DNA from: Diphasiastrum complanatum
Lineage: Eukaryota; Streptophyta; Lycopodiopsida; Lycopodiales; Lycopodiaceae
Direction of reading: 5' to 3'
NCBI GenBank assembly: GCA_029204225.1
Contig: CM055103.1
Span: forward strand, 47,612,458 to 47,676,457
Length of the DNA stretch: 64,000 bases
The translations under genes and the position numbers were made by a program. Positions 32,592 to 42,480 of this stretch are shown one piece after another. Position 1 is the first letter of the stretch; every line of letters begins with the position of its first letter. Below the pieces are notes generated by a model. That model saw nothing but the letters and a program-made list of their open reading frames with translations, had not been told where the DNA came from and did not search any database.

Positions 32592-32806
32592 TGAAGGGAC
32601 CAAAAGACAAAAGCAAGACATTGGGAAGTCGTATGAAGCAGGTTCATATGGTAAGGATTGACATACGAAGGAATTCAACATCATCATACGAAGGAAGTTC
32701 TACATCAAGTAATGAATCTTCATGACATAGGCGTCATGGAGGATATGCATGCATACTTGTGCTATGCATATTTCTTGTTATTAACAATGTAAACATTAAG
32801 GGGGAG

Positions 32807-33000
32807 TGTTAGAGTTAATGATCACATTGTTACCCCTAATGTTGTCATCTAGCATTAATTAGGATTATTGGGCCATGCCTGCATACTAATTCTGGAGGCA
32901 TTTATCTATATTTAGTAAAGTCAAGTTAGAGTATAGTTAGACAAGTTCGAAATTCTAGTGCTTGATAAGTTTTGTATAGATAGTTGTATTGCCGTTCAAG
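32807..33000 (+). mobile_element. 3' LTR of the non-coding copia-like element (left part)
   Basis: It starts TGTTAGAGTTAATGATCACA immediately after the polypurine tract and aligns with 29941-30126 at high identity. Past about 32984 it no longer matches the 5' LTR. No 5-bp target duplication could be verified. Confidence 0.7.
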
Positions 33001-33907
33001 TTAGCCTCTGAGGGGATCATACTACCATGTAGCTGCTTGTATTCTAGAGTTGTGTCTACACTCAAAAGTATCGTGGCTAGTCATACTGCACAAATGAGAA
33101 TATTTTCCTTGTTTCTCTAGGTGTTGGCATAGCTGTGGACACTCATTTGTGGTGTGGTTCCCCGTATAAACTGGAGCCCAAGTGGCCTCTCTGTGGATAG
33201 GCTAGCAGTTGTGGTGCTCTAGACATTGGTTGTACACCCAATTACGTAGACAGACACAAAGTCTGATGATTGTTATTTGCAGAAGTAAAGACAGACAAAT
33301 CAAACAAATCTGTAAAAGAGCAATGTCAGATAGAACGATAAGGAAGAGTAGCATAGCATACACACTGACATTATTCTGAATGCAATAAGAAAATTAATTG
33401 ATTTAGAAAGTAAAGGCATACAAATCAGGTGAATGACGAGCACAAGCCAATTGCTACAATAATCGCGTACTCGAAGTTAACTCTTAGTTTTGTAATGGCT
33501 ACGATGATTCAAAGATCATTCAATAGCTTATTCAGACTCTCTGTCTGAATCTAATCGATGTTAGACTAGTATATAAATGTTATTGGTCTAGGCACTCCCA
33601 TAATGATTTATGTCCTCCTTTAATTGCTATAATAAAAGTTCACCCGTTGTTTCCTAGTTAGTTTGTTGTCAAAAACCCTAACACATGGTCTCATTTGCTA
33701 TACATTTTGGTCTGCCTAAGATAATTCTTAACATAACAATAAAGTATGAAATTTCCAACTTTACAAAGTCTATCCACAAACTTTTGGGCTATCAATCTCA
33801 ACCTATGTGCTACAAAGTCCCTCTTTACATCATCAACATCCAAGAGTGAGTGCAAGTGATATGGTATTTTTCAATTTTCAGTTTAAAATAATAGCGTTCC
33901 AATCAAA
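33001..33907. other. No gene seen
   Basis: Non-coding. It may contain the diverged end of the LTR described just before; nothing else is recognised. Confidence 0.45.
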
Positions 33908-34403
33908 GATGCAGCCCCACGTTCCGGAGTGTGATCCGGAATCCGTTCACATTCTGGAACATGATCCGGGATTCCCAGAATGCAAATTTTTTTGTTTTTT
34001 TTGGGTGCCAATGTGGGTATTAGATTAAAGGTGTTTTCAGGAAAAATTCAATTACCTAGTTTGCCTGGAGTTCCAAGAGAAGTGCTGTCCAATTGTGGGC
34101 CATTACTTTATTGAACATCTCTATTTCTGTATTATGTAAAATGAAATTTGAATTATGAAACCATATTGAACAACAATAAACCGACAACATCTATGAAGCA
34201 TAAGCACCCATCTCAAAGCTTGTGACAAAAACGTTAGTCAACTCAATGTGCTCAACAAAATACGAGTACATTATACAGTGCCAACAATATCTTTATCTAT
34301 AATTAACCGGATCAATATAGCTCTAGCCTCTATGCCATGTTATTTTTGCCACTTTCCACTTTATCAATACATTCGTTGATGATTTCTAAATTCATTTAAC
34401 AAT

Positions 34404-35603
34404 AACTAAACCATAGATCCAGCGGTACCAAGATCCGCGGATCCAGTGTGGTACCGCGGATCCATACTGATCCGCGGTACCACAATATATAATATTTTTT
34501 AATATTTAATATACTAATATTTTCTTTTTTAACCTACCCCCCCCCCCCCCCCCTCGCTTCATCTCTCTCCCTGCCCGTCGCCCTACTGTCCGCGCCCTCC
34601 CTGCTGTCCGCGCCCTCTCTGTTGTATGCCCATCGCCCTACTGTCCGCGCCCTCCCGACTGTCTTCGCATTGCACTGATGGCGTCCTCCCCTGCTATTGC
34701 TATTTCGGCCTTTATTGTGGTTTTTTCAAGCCTTCCGACTCCTATCGCACCCACAGAGATCTCTGCCTTCTCAGCCTCTCACAGCCTCTCAATGGCTCTC
34801 ACTGGCTCTCTCACAGCCCCCCTCTCACAGCCTCTCACTCGGTCTGTCACACAGCCTCTCACAATGCCTCTCTCTCACAGCCTCCCACTGGCTCTCCCTC
34901 ACAGCTTCTCACAATGCCTCTCACCCCCTCTCACTGGCTCTCTCACTGTCTCGTGAGTGCCTATTTAACCCCACAGCCTGTTTCCCAATTTGCTTTTGTT
35001 GATGATCCCATGTGCTACTGTACCTACCCCTTGTGCTGATCCCCCACGTGCTGCACTACGATTGGGTCCATGGTCTGCTCCTCCACAGTGCCCATGTGAC
35101 GGTGTACCTGTCCGGATGTATTGCTCCCCCACATGTTGCACTCCGATTGGGTCCATGGTCTGCTCCTCCACAGTGCCCATGTGCTACTGTACCTACCCCA
35201 TGGGCTGATCCCCCACATGCTGCACTGCGATTGGGTCCATGGTCTGTTCCTCCACAGTGCCCATGTGACGGTGTACGTGTCCGGATGTATTGCTCCCCCA
35301 CATGCTGCACTTCGATTGGGTCCATGGTCTGCTCCTCCACAGTGCCCATGTGCTACTGTATCTGCCCCATGTATTGCTCCCCCACATGCCGCACTCCGAT
35401 TGGGTCCGCTCTCCCACAGTGCCCCCAATACAGTCCCCCTGTACAGTAACATCTTAGTTTTTACCTAATTTTAGCCTGGTAAAAGGGTTTTTTTTTTTTT
35501 TTTAAATAATAAAAAATATTCATTTTGTGGTGCCGCCCTGGTACCGCTAATCTGAGGGGGGCACCATAACCGCGGTACTACCACGTGCCACTATGAACTA
35601 AAC
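34404..35603. mobile_element. Non-autonomous hAT-like element with 8-bp target duplication
   Basis: AACTAAAC is repeated exactly at 34404-34411 and 35596-35603. The 1184-bp insert begins CATAG and ends CTATG. Subterminal palindromes are rich in GGTACCGCGGATCC: a perfect 14-bp inverted repeat at 34449-34482, and related GGTACCGC and CCGCGGTA motifs near 35539-35577. The interior has a long C run (about 34538-34554), a CT-rich segment with repeated CTCACAGCCTCTCAC (34778-34950), and a higher-order minisatellite (35041-35430). There is no transposase. ORFs across the interior are by-products of its composition. Confidence 0.75.
35041..35430 (+). repeat. Higher-order minisatellite, alternating 85/84-bp units
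   Basis: Units start with CCCCCAC at 35041, 35126, 35210, 35295 and 35379. All share GATTGGGTCCATGGTCTG and CTCCACAGTGCCCATGTG. Their tails alternate between two forms: ACGGTGTAC-TGTCCGGATG after units 1 and 3, and CTACTGTA-CTGCCCCATG-like after units 2 and 4. The true period is therefore a 169-bp dimer. Confidence 0.9.
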
Positions 35604-35853
35604 TATCAAAGAAATTGTTTTAGCCATTAGCCTTTTTTCCACCCAAAAAAAATGCAATCTGGGTCGCAGATAGCTGCATTCAAGAACGCACGTTCTGGAA
35701 CGATTTTGCAGCGGATCGCGATCCGCTGCAACATTGTTTCCAATGCAGATGCAGCGGAATGCATTCCACTGCATCAATGAAGTCTAGCAATCGAAATTCC
35801 TATTGATCAACTTGAAGTTGACTTTGTTTTAGTGAACCATACTATACTTATTT

Positions 35854-37288
35854 TTAAGCTATCTTCAGCTGAGTAGAAAAATCTCAGATACAAATCGCAA
35901 GCAGGGGAAGATTTAAAAAAAAAAAGGTAAGGTTACCAAATGAAATTCATTGAAAACTAAATAAGAGATAAGAAGAATAAAACAAGCGCTTTTTACCTCA
36001 ATGGATTTAGGTGAGGTGGTGGGAGCATATCTGTCCACAACATTCCCATCTTTATCGACTAAAAACTTGGCAAAATTCCACTTGATACCATCTCCCAAAA
36101 ACCCACCCTTTTCTTTTTTCAGAAACTTGTAAATAGGTGCTGTGTTTTCACCATTAACATCAACCTGCAGTGTTGCAAGCCCCACCTTGTTAACAATCAA
36201 AAGAATGAAATCCAGCCCAATCAATAATATAAGTATCGCAATCCGTTTAGGCCACCACAATCTACAAACTAGGACGGGAGGGTGAGAGACCATGCGAAAG
36301 ACAATGTCAATCAAAAGATGAACGCACCTTATCAAATATAGGAAACTCAGCCTTGAACCTGGTGCAAGCAAACTGTACAATATCTTCATTTGATCCGGGC
36401 TCTTGCCCTCCAAATTGATTGCAAGGAAATGCTAAGATTTCAAATCCTGTACAAAGCCGATATCTACATTACAACGTGAAATCTGGCATGTACTGCCAAA
36501 TGTCTTCTTACAAATAAGCTGATGAGTGAAGCTGTATAGAACTGAAAAAAACTGCATAGATTTTCTGCCTGAGTAATAAAACACCGAAAATTTAAGATAT
36601 GGAGGATTATCTAATGGCTGCAAAGCAAAAGATACTAGAAAGACTGGAAAACCTTGGTCTTTGTACTTGGTGTAAAGTTCACTGAGTTCTGTGTAGTTGT
36701 TGTTTGTCAAGCCACTGTCCAGTCAGAAAACAGAGGACAAAACTTAATCGATACCAGAAAAGAGATAGTTTACCAATTCCACATCTTAGCTCTTAAATGA
36801 TGAGACATTTAATCATTCTGTCAGAAAATAGATCGCACCAGAACTGAGCTACGTTTCGAAATTCACACTACCCTAACATACCACTGGGAAGCAACGTTGA
36901 CAATTAGTAAGACCTTGCCCTTGTATATACTAAGATCCACGTCCTTGCCAGTGGCATCCTATCAACCACAAACAATTATACAGTTACGCTACCCAAAACA
37001 AGTCTACTGTACCATATAATATCATTACTTTCCGCATCTCATAGCGAAATCCGTTTTAGATTGTGCCTTAGATTAGCCATGCTATATCCAATTTATAAGG
37101 CCATTAATTCTTCAAGACCTCTTGCAGGAAATTGTCTAGAGATATTGGGTAATTTTGCACAGGTAGCGGATTTGATAATAGCCTAGACGAAAATCTTGTA
37201 AATACTTTTAAGATATTGTATCTCAGAGAAAGCGAGGAGTAAGAAATGGAATAACCTTAACAGTGAACTCGTGAATGCTTCCAGTCAT
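35854..37288 (-). CDS. Glutathione peroxidase (thioredoxin-dependent, cytosolic type), six exons
   Basis: It reduces hydrogen and lipid peroxides; plant members use thioredoxin. Exons on the minus strand are 37288-37256, 36958-36882, 36714-36653, 36446-36328, 36164-35997 and probably 35868-35854, all with GT-AG borders and compatible phases. The first residues are [11 protein letters not shown], so no transit peptide is present. The catalytic tetrad is complete: Cys37 ([14 protein letters not shown], codon split by an intron), Gln72 (NQFGGQEPG), Trp126 and Asn127 (IKWNFAKF). The second redox Cys of plant enzymes is Cys85 (VQFACTRF). The predicted protein is 157 aa against about 168-170 usually. 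The last exon encodes only LKIA-stop in place of the usual KDI-K-LL tail, so this exon is the least certain. Exons 1-5 are well supported. The 36165-36327 intron is short. Confidence 0.9.
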
Positions 37289-37594
37289 CTTGCCTAGTCT
37301 TTATGAGAAACTTATATAAAACTTGAGCAGATATATAGAACAGAAATCTCAATCCTTGTGAACAGTGCCTTCGTCTACAGATCTGCAAGCAAAACCAATC
37401 GATTTCAACAGACCAAAATCATTGAAACTCAAGAGTTGGACAAAAAGATTGTTAATGTCTGCACTCCAAAAACAACGCTAATTCCAAAACTGTCTAGATC
37501 CATACAGGAACAACAGCAAAATAAATTCTTTGAAGCAGAATGCTTTTCTTCGGAAGAGGGAGGGAGAATACATGTGTTGGATCTTTATTATACA

Positions 37595-37742
37595 TTATTC
37601 AAAGGAATGCTTCTTGGTTTCCAAGGGGAGGCTCGAACCTGGGACCAAAGAAACTTTGGATGCCAAGCCAACCAACTGAGCCAACCCCGTTGGGTTATTT
37701 ATTACTGAGCCAACCCCGTTGGGTTATTTATTCAAAGGAATG
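37595..37742 (-). mobile_element. tRNA-derived SINE, copy B, with 15-bp target-site duplication
   Basis: TTATTCAAAGGAATG is duplicated exactly at 37595-37609 and 37728-37742 around a 118-bp insert. On the minus strand the insert carries an intact pol III A box TGGCTCAGTTGG (matches TRGCNNAGYNGG) and, 30 bp on, a B box GGTTCGAGCC. It ends CCTTGGAAACCAAG, the same hairpin end as copy A. Its 5' part holds a 29-bp tandem doubling (ACGGGGTTGGCTCAG repeated) that copy A lacks. Because the boxes are intact it could still be transcribed. It lies about 320 bp upstream of the glutathione peroxidase start. Confidence 0.85.
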
Positions 37743-38280
37743 GACGAGGTGCGCTTTGATCGCTCGTCACGACCACTACCGTTGGATTCTCGCTTAGACG
37801 TTCAGATTATGCCACGTTTTCACGCTCAACCATTAAATATCAACTCCTAAGAAATATCAATTATTTTTCATACTTTTTTTTTATTTCATCTTACCCAACT
37901 AGTGGGGTACTTATATACACCCTATATAACTTGGCAATGACATTTACGGAACTAAGCTCCTTAGATGTCACTACACTATAGAGTGGTCTAGATTCGAGCT
38001 TGCACTTTTGCGGTGGTAGTTAACAACTTTACTCATACACTTCTCTGCGAGATGGACAAACAGGTCAATTGTTGAAATTCACGTTTTATCGCTTTAAGGT
38101 TGGTTTGAAATCTTTTTACGAGCACTGTTAATAAATATGCTTTGGGTGTCAAAGTATACCACGTGGCAAAATCCAAGTCCTATCCTTAAATTATCGTGTG
38201 CCACCCCATCGTCGCGAAGAAGCCTATAATAGAGTTTGCATCATTCGTTGTTATCATTTACTAAAGATTGAGATGGACTA
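37743..38280. other. No gene seen; upstream region of the glutathione peroxidase gene
   Basis: Non-coding AT-rich sequence with no recognised element. Confidence 0.5.
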
Positions 38281-38387
38281 GGTATTCTTCATGCAGAGAT
38301 GGACTACATGTTGTACCACTCTCCGAGCCGCTGGAGCGGCGAGGGTGGCTACAACACGTAGCCCACCTTTGGATGACGAATACCAAA
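38281..38387 (+). ncRNA. Long imperfect foldback, candidate miRNA-like or siRNA-producing hairpin
   Basis: The left arm 38281-38331 starts GGTATTCTTCATGCAGAGAT. The right arm 38335-38387 ends GATGACGAATACC. They pair over about 50 positions with roughly seven mismatches or wobbles, one single-base bulge and one three-base bulge, closed by a four-base loop near 38332. The inner part (GCCGCT/AGCGGC) is GC-rich. Most mismatches are A-C, as expected from decay of an inverted duplication by C-to-T changes. No expression evidence is available; a decayed inverted gene duplication is the alternative. Confidence 0.45.
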
Positions 38388-39849
38388 CATAGCAGTTGCA
38401 GATCTATGGTGGAGATTAAAAACGTTTTAGAACCTCTGCTATGGCTCAGAATCTGTCTCTTCCTAGCCAACCGGATGATGCCATGTGTTCGATATCACTT
38501 CTCACAACTGCTATATTGTTCTTAGGCTAGTTTGAGAGTTTATAGTGGTATTTTAAAATATTTGTTAATGGTTTTTAAATGCAAGTTTTGTTTGTTATTT
38601 TTCAATGCAAAGTTTGTCCTTATGTATTGTTTGTATTGGGAAAGGATATTATCATTGACTTTTGGTCTATATTCAAGGGATGGTCAATTGTGGATTGCCC
38701 TTGAACCATGTGTAAAAGTCATGAGAAGAATCTTTCCCAAAAGGGTGGTCATGGGGGGGGGGGGCGAGGAGGACACCCCTTCCTTGGGCAATAGGGCCGT
38801 GGAAGGGGACCTTCCACCTCAGAAAATTTAGTTCTGTTTTCATCATACAAGCGCTCAATCTTTGCCACCTCTACAACTCTCACACCACACAGGACTCCGA
38901 TGTAACTGCACAAGACCCCACATCGCTAATTCCCTCATCTTCTATACAATCTGAATCAAACCAAACATCAGAAGAACAAAAAATAGTACGTTGTCTTGTG
39001 AAATTAGCGGATGATCATTTTTTGAAGCACAAGTCATAATAATGGGATGTTGGGAGCTGTTGGTGATGGTAAAAGAATCAACAGAAGCAAACGACATAAG
39101 AGGGCTAAACAGATCTGACATTTTGTAAAAGTTTTAAATATTAATTATTATGACACGTGGTGGTTTTATAGTGGTCAGTTTTGCGAAAGATTCCACGGAA
39201 GGTCCTTGCAATGGGTTGTACCTTTTGAGCAAAATTTTATGTGAATCAATTATTCAAAACAATTCATAGAAATTATGTCAGGTGAGGTGCCTCTAAACCT
39301 TTGTTAAAAACCAGGAACTTATTTCACGAGTATGGCTAAATTTTTTGGTCAAGTCTTAAGTATGCGTCTTTATGAGTCACAATGCCAAGTCTTAGGTTTT
39401 CTTTGTATTGTGGAGGTGCACCCTCGAAGCCCATCATTAATGTAAATTTAAAACCAGGATGAGATCACTTTCAAAAGTTAATAACGTGAGATTCATTGTT
39501 TTATGGGTTGATTGAGTTTGCCAAACAAAGTCTCAATGCATTTATTTCTAAGACAGGACAAATGTTCAAAAACATGAAGAAATTTTTTGAGCAATCCTTT
39601 ACTCCACTTTTTACAATTTTTTTAATTCAAATATCAAGAAACACACACACATCTCTTAACTCACATTATTGTTATTTTCATTCCAAAGCCTTCGATCTTG
39701 AGGGAGCTGGAGTCTCCATGATGAATGCTATTATCATGATGTATCGAAGAAAAATTTGTACTAACCAATTTTGTCCAGATGTCATATGTTGTGTCTCACC
39801 TTAGTCAAGATACCATCAATTAGAATCTGAACGGTTGTTGACTCGGCCA
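38388..39849. other. No gene seen
   Basis: Contains a G run at 38754-38763 and AT-rich sequence. Plus-strand ORFs of about 100 codons at 38532-38831 and 39496-39804 have no recognised motif and differ in composition from known proteins, so I do not call them genes. Confidence 0.5.
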
Positions 39850-40707
39850 TAAATAGCTTTTGATTGGATTTGTATTCAGAAGCACTAGTAACTACAATAT
39901 GAACCTGTTGGTTCTTGTTATCATGATATTTTTTCTTGCAAGATTTTCAAAAGAGTTTGGCATGTTGATGTAATGACTCTACTGTGATGGATGTTGAGTA
40001 TTTGACCTTGAAGTATTTATAGCAGCCTTTTTTAAGTGTTGCTTCTTCTTCGAGTATAGTGTGATCAATTTGTTTGACATAGAGACATCATTTGACTTTC
40101 TTCAAAGTTCTTCTTCGAGAAGATGTGACCTTCTGCATTGTTAAATCTGCCTGTGTCGAGATCAGCATGACCAAATAATCATAGGAAGCAGGAACACTTC
40201 CTAAGAGAGTCAAGACTGCATCGTTGTCGACAATGGGTGATCTGACTGTAGCAAGTTGATCAATTAATGATCTAACGTGATTAACATGGTCACTGTTGGA
40301 GGTCGATTTTGACATTTTGCAAGAGAAGAATTTCTTTCGCAAGAATAGACGACTAGTAACATCTTGGGTCACATACAGACTTATGAGAGTTTCCCAAGCT
40401 TGCTTGGATGTTTTCCTACTAATGATATGCGATATTTGTGAATCTTTGATATTCACGGATATTACTGCAAGAGCTCTACCATCTTTGGATCTCCATTTGG
40501 CAATAAGATTAACATCTTGTCATGGTAGGATTAAAAATCCCTAGACCAAATCCCTTAAATCTTTCTCCAACCATATCATCTTCATGCAATACTTCCACAT
40601 GTGGAAGTCATCGCCATTGAATTTCTCGATAAGTCAAATTCCAAAAGTCAATTGCTCCATGTGCCTAGAAAAGAAAGTAATTGGAAATGTTATGACAATC
40701 AACACAA
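39850..40707 (-). pseudogene. Ty1/copia gag fragment (minus strand)
   Basis: From just after the primer site the minus strand gives FHMWKYCMKMIWLEKDL, then AKWRSKDGRALAVISVNIKD, SQISHIISRKTSKQAWETLI and SLYVTQDVTSRLFLRKKFFS, a UBN2-type copia gag. DQLATVRSPIVDNDAVLTLL and ILEEEATLKKGCYKYFK follow. A remnant of the zinc knuckle (CKKKYHDNKNQQ) is near 39930. Stops and a frameshift near 40088 disable it, and no minus-strand pol follows. Confidence 0.8.
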
Positions 40708-40719
40708 GCTCTGATACCA
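40708..40719 (-). promoter_or_regulatory. tRNA-iMet primer-binding site (minus strand)
   Basis: TGGTATCAGAGC on the minus strand directly precedes the copia gag. The 5' LTR should lie immediately to the right, but that position is occupied by a compound microsatellite. Confidence 0.75.
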
Positions 40720-40723
40720 ATGA

Positions 40724-40876
<153 letters not shown>

Positions 40877-41085
40877 ATTTTAAAGAGGGAGAGATATTGT
40901 AGACATAATTTGAGAGAGGGCGTAAGAGCTTCATCTATGCACAGGAAGCTGCTATTGCAACAGCTTGCAAAACCTGATTTCTTTGGGCTGAGGAACAACG
41001 ACGATGGTGAGAGCATGCGTGTGATTGCGATGACGAAGAAAGTGGATATAGAGAGAGAGACACACAGAGAGTCGGGAAGGAAGGA

Positions 41086-41213
<128 letters not shown>

Positions 41214-41248
41214 TAATTTTTTAGATTAGGATCTTTCTAGGTCAATTA

Positions 41249-41856
41249 ATGTCGAATCCAAGAATCCAACATTGGAAAGCACTCAAAAGAGTGATGAAAT
41301 ACATTCAAGCGACAAAGAACCAAGTTCTTTTTTATTTAGGTACCTCTTTTACAACTTTATGTTTATTTGGCTATTTTGATTCAGATTGGGGAGGAGACAA
41401 AGACACCATGAAGTCTACTTCCGGATATTGTTTTTACTTATCATCTACACCAGTTTCCTAGAATAGCATAAAACAGAAATCAATCTCATTGTCCTTAACT
41501 AAAGCCGAATATGTACCAGCAACACAAGTAACTAAAGAAGCCATGTAAATAAGGCTTCCTCTACATGATCTGAACTTCAGACAAATCAACCCAACTACCA
41601 TCTATTGCTACAACATTAGTTGCATACAACTTACTCTCAATCCTAGATTTTATTCTAGGACTAAACACACAACAATTCAATTTCATTTTGTTCGAGAGAA
41701 AGTACTATTAAAACATGTAGAGATGATTTATTGTTTGACAAATTGCATGGTAGCTGATATCTTTACCAAGGCTTTACCCAAGGATAAGCATCTTTAGTTT
41801 ACAAAAATGCTAAATTTAAAGATTATCTAGATCTTTGAGGTCAAATTAAGGGGGAG
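41249..41856 (+). pseudogene. Ty1/copia RNase H and 3' end (plus strand)
   Basis: The open part reads HWKALKRVMKYIQATKNQVL, FGYFDSDWGGDKDTMKSTSG and YCFYLSSTPVS, the conserved start of copia RNase H with its first catalytic Asp in DSDW. After a stop it continues through degraded SLTKAEYVPATQVTKEAM and ADIFTKALPKDKHL. TTAAGGGGGAG at 41846-41856 is the polypurine tract. It is oriented opposite to the gag at 39850-40707, so the two are not one element. Confidence 0.85.
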
Positions 41857-42480
41857 TGTTGGAATTTTAATTCCACTTCAACCATTCGATCTAATTGCCA
41901 TTGTATCTATTATCAGCTATCTCTTTCAAGTGTCTGTGATAAAGTCCTAGACCTGGCTTTTTACTCGAGAACCTATTACAACTTGAAGAGATACACAGAA
42001 GTTTTTGACTGGCTCACGAACTATCGTCCATCACCGAACTATCGGGCACATTTCACCATCCTTAATAGTCGAATTATCGGAGTCTCTACAAGCTATCGAA
42101 AGGATTCTTAATCCAATCTATCGGCAACAATTCACAACCCAAGGACCACTGTTACTACTATCGGGACTTCACGCCCGCTTTATTGTACATATATCGAGTG
42201 TAATAGAGTAACTGTAATATATACATATATAGAGTTAGATGCTTATTATTGGGATGGACGAAACGATCAGACAATAGATGTACCAATCTATCTGATCAGG
42301 AGTATTGCACTAGCGATACTGTTGTTGATTTTGTTATAGCAATCCTATGTAAATTTGCGCATCGTTAATATACTATGTGTTCTTCAAATCAATGTATAAT
42401 GTGTGAATGGTTATTGTTATTTCTACTTTCTGATTGTGAATCGAATGTTTGTTATCTCCTTGTGTGTCTTATTGACTGAG
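41857..42480 (+). mobile_element. 3' LTR of the plus-strand copia fragment (right end unclear)
   Basis: It begins TGTTGGAATTTTAATTCCAC right after the polypurine tract. A TATA-like TAATATATACATATATAGAG lies near 42211. Upstream of it is a cluster of CTATCG-like motifs between 42014 and 42200. No partner LTR is present in the window, so the right end is a guess. Confidence 0.55.

Larger units (their letters stand above)
30315..32806 (+). mobile_element. Internal region of the non-coding LTR element, with a nested hAT-like insertion
   Basis: About 2.5 kb lie between the two LTRs; removing the nested insertion (31866-32583) leaves about 1.8 kb. No gag or pol motif is readable, so this is a non-autonomous derivative. 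It contains a run of short hairpins at 30811-30975. It ends in the polypurine tract TTAAGGGGGAGTG at 32797-32808. The 3' tail CATCAAGTAATGAATCTTCA...GCTATGCATATTTC resembles the end of copia elements. Confidence 0.6.
33908..35775. mobile_element. Palindrome-rich inverted-repeat element containing the nested hAT-like element
   Basis: The ends carry GATGCAG at 33908-33914 and its complement CTGCATC at 35769-35775. Just inside, both sides carry CCAGA(A/T)TGCA next to T-rich runs and GGGTG in inverted orientation. The right end contains a perfect 24-bp palindrome at 35707-35730 (half-site TGCAGCGGATCG) and a 26-bp near-palindrome at 35749-35774. The left end carries GATCCGGAATCC and GATCCGGGATTCC motifs. 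A flanking duplication is not clean (CAATCAAA against AATGAAGT), so the boundaries and class (perhaps another hAT) are tentative. The sequence between the inner element and these ends has no gene. Confidence 0.45.

Noticed and set aside
35041-35430. CRISPR-like regular array
   Set aside because: The 84/85-bp units are contiguous tandem repeats without unique spacers, and the genome is eukaryotic.
34626-35468. ORFs of 70-145 codons on both strands across the minisatellite
   Set aside because: The repeat unit is open in several frames, giving repeated peptides with no family resemblance; the region is the inside of a transposon.
37935-38050. Possible additional SINE with a B-box-like GATTCGAGC
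   Set aside because: No matching A box at the right distance and no target duplication could be found.
38532-38831. 99-codon plus-strand ORF
   Set aside because: No motif; it ends in a poly-Gly run caused by a G tract and has no promoter or splice context.
39496-39804. 102-codon plus-strand ORF
   Set aside because: No recognisable domain and typical of chance ORFs in AT-rich DNA.
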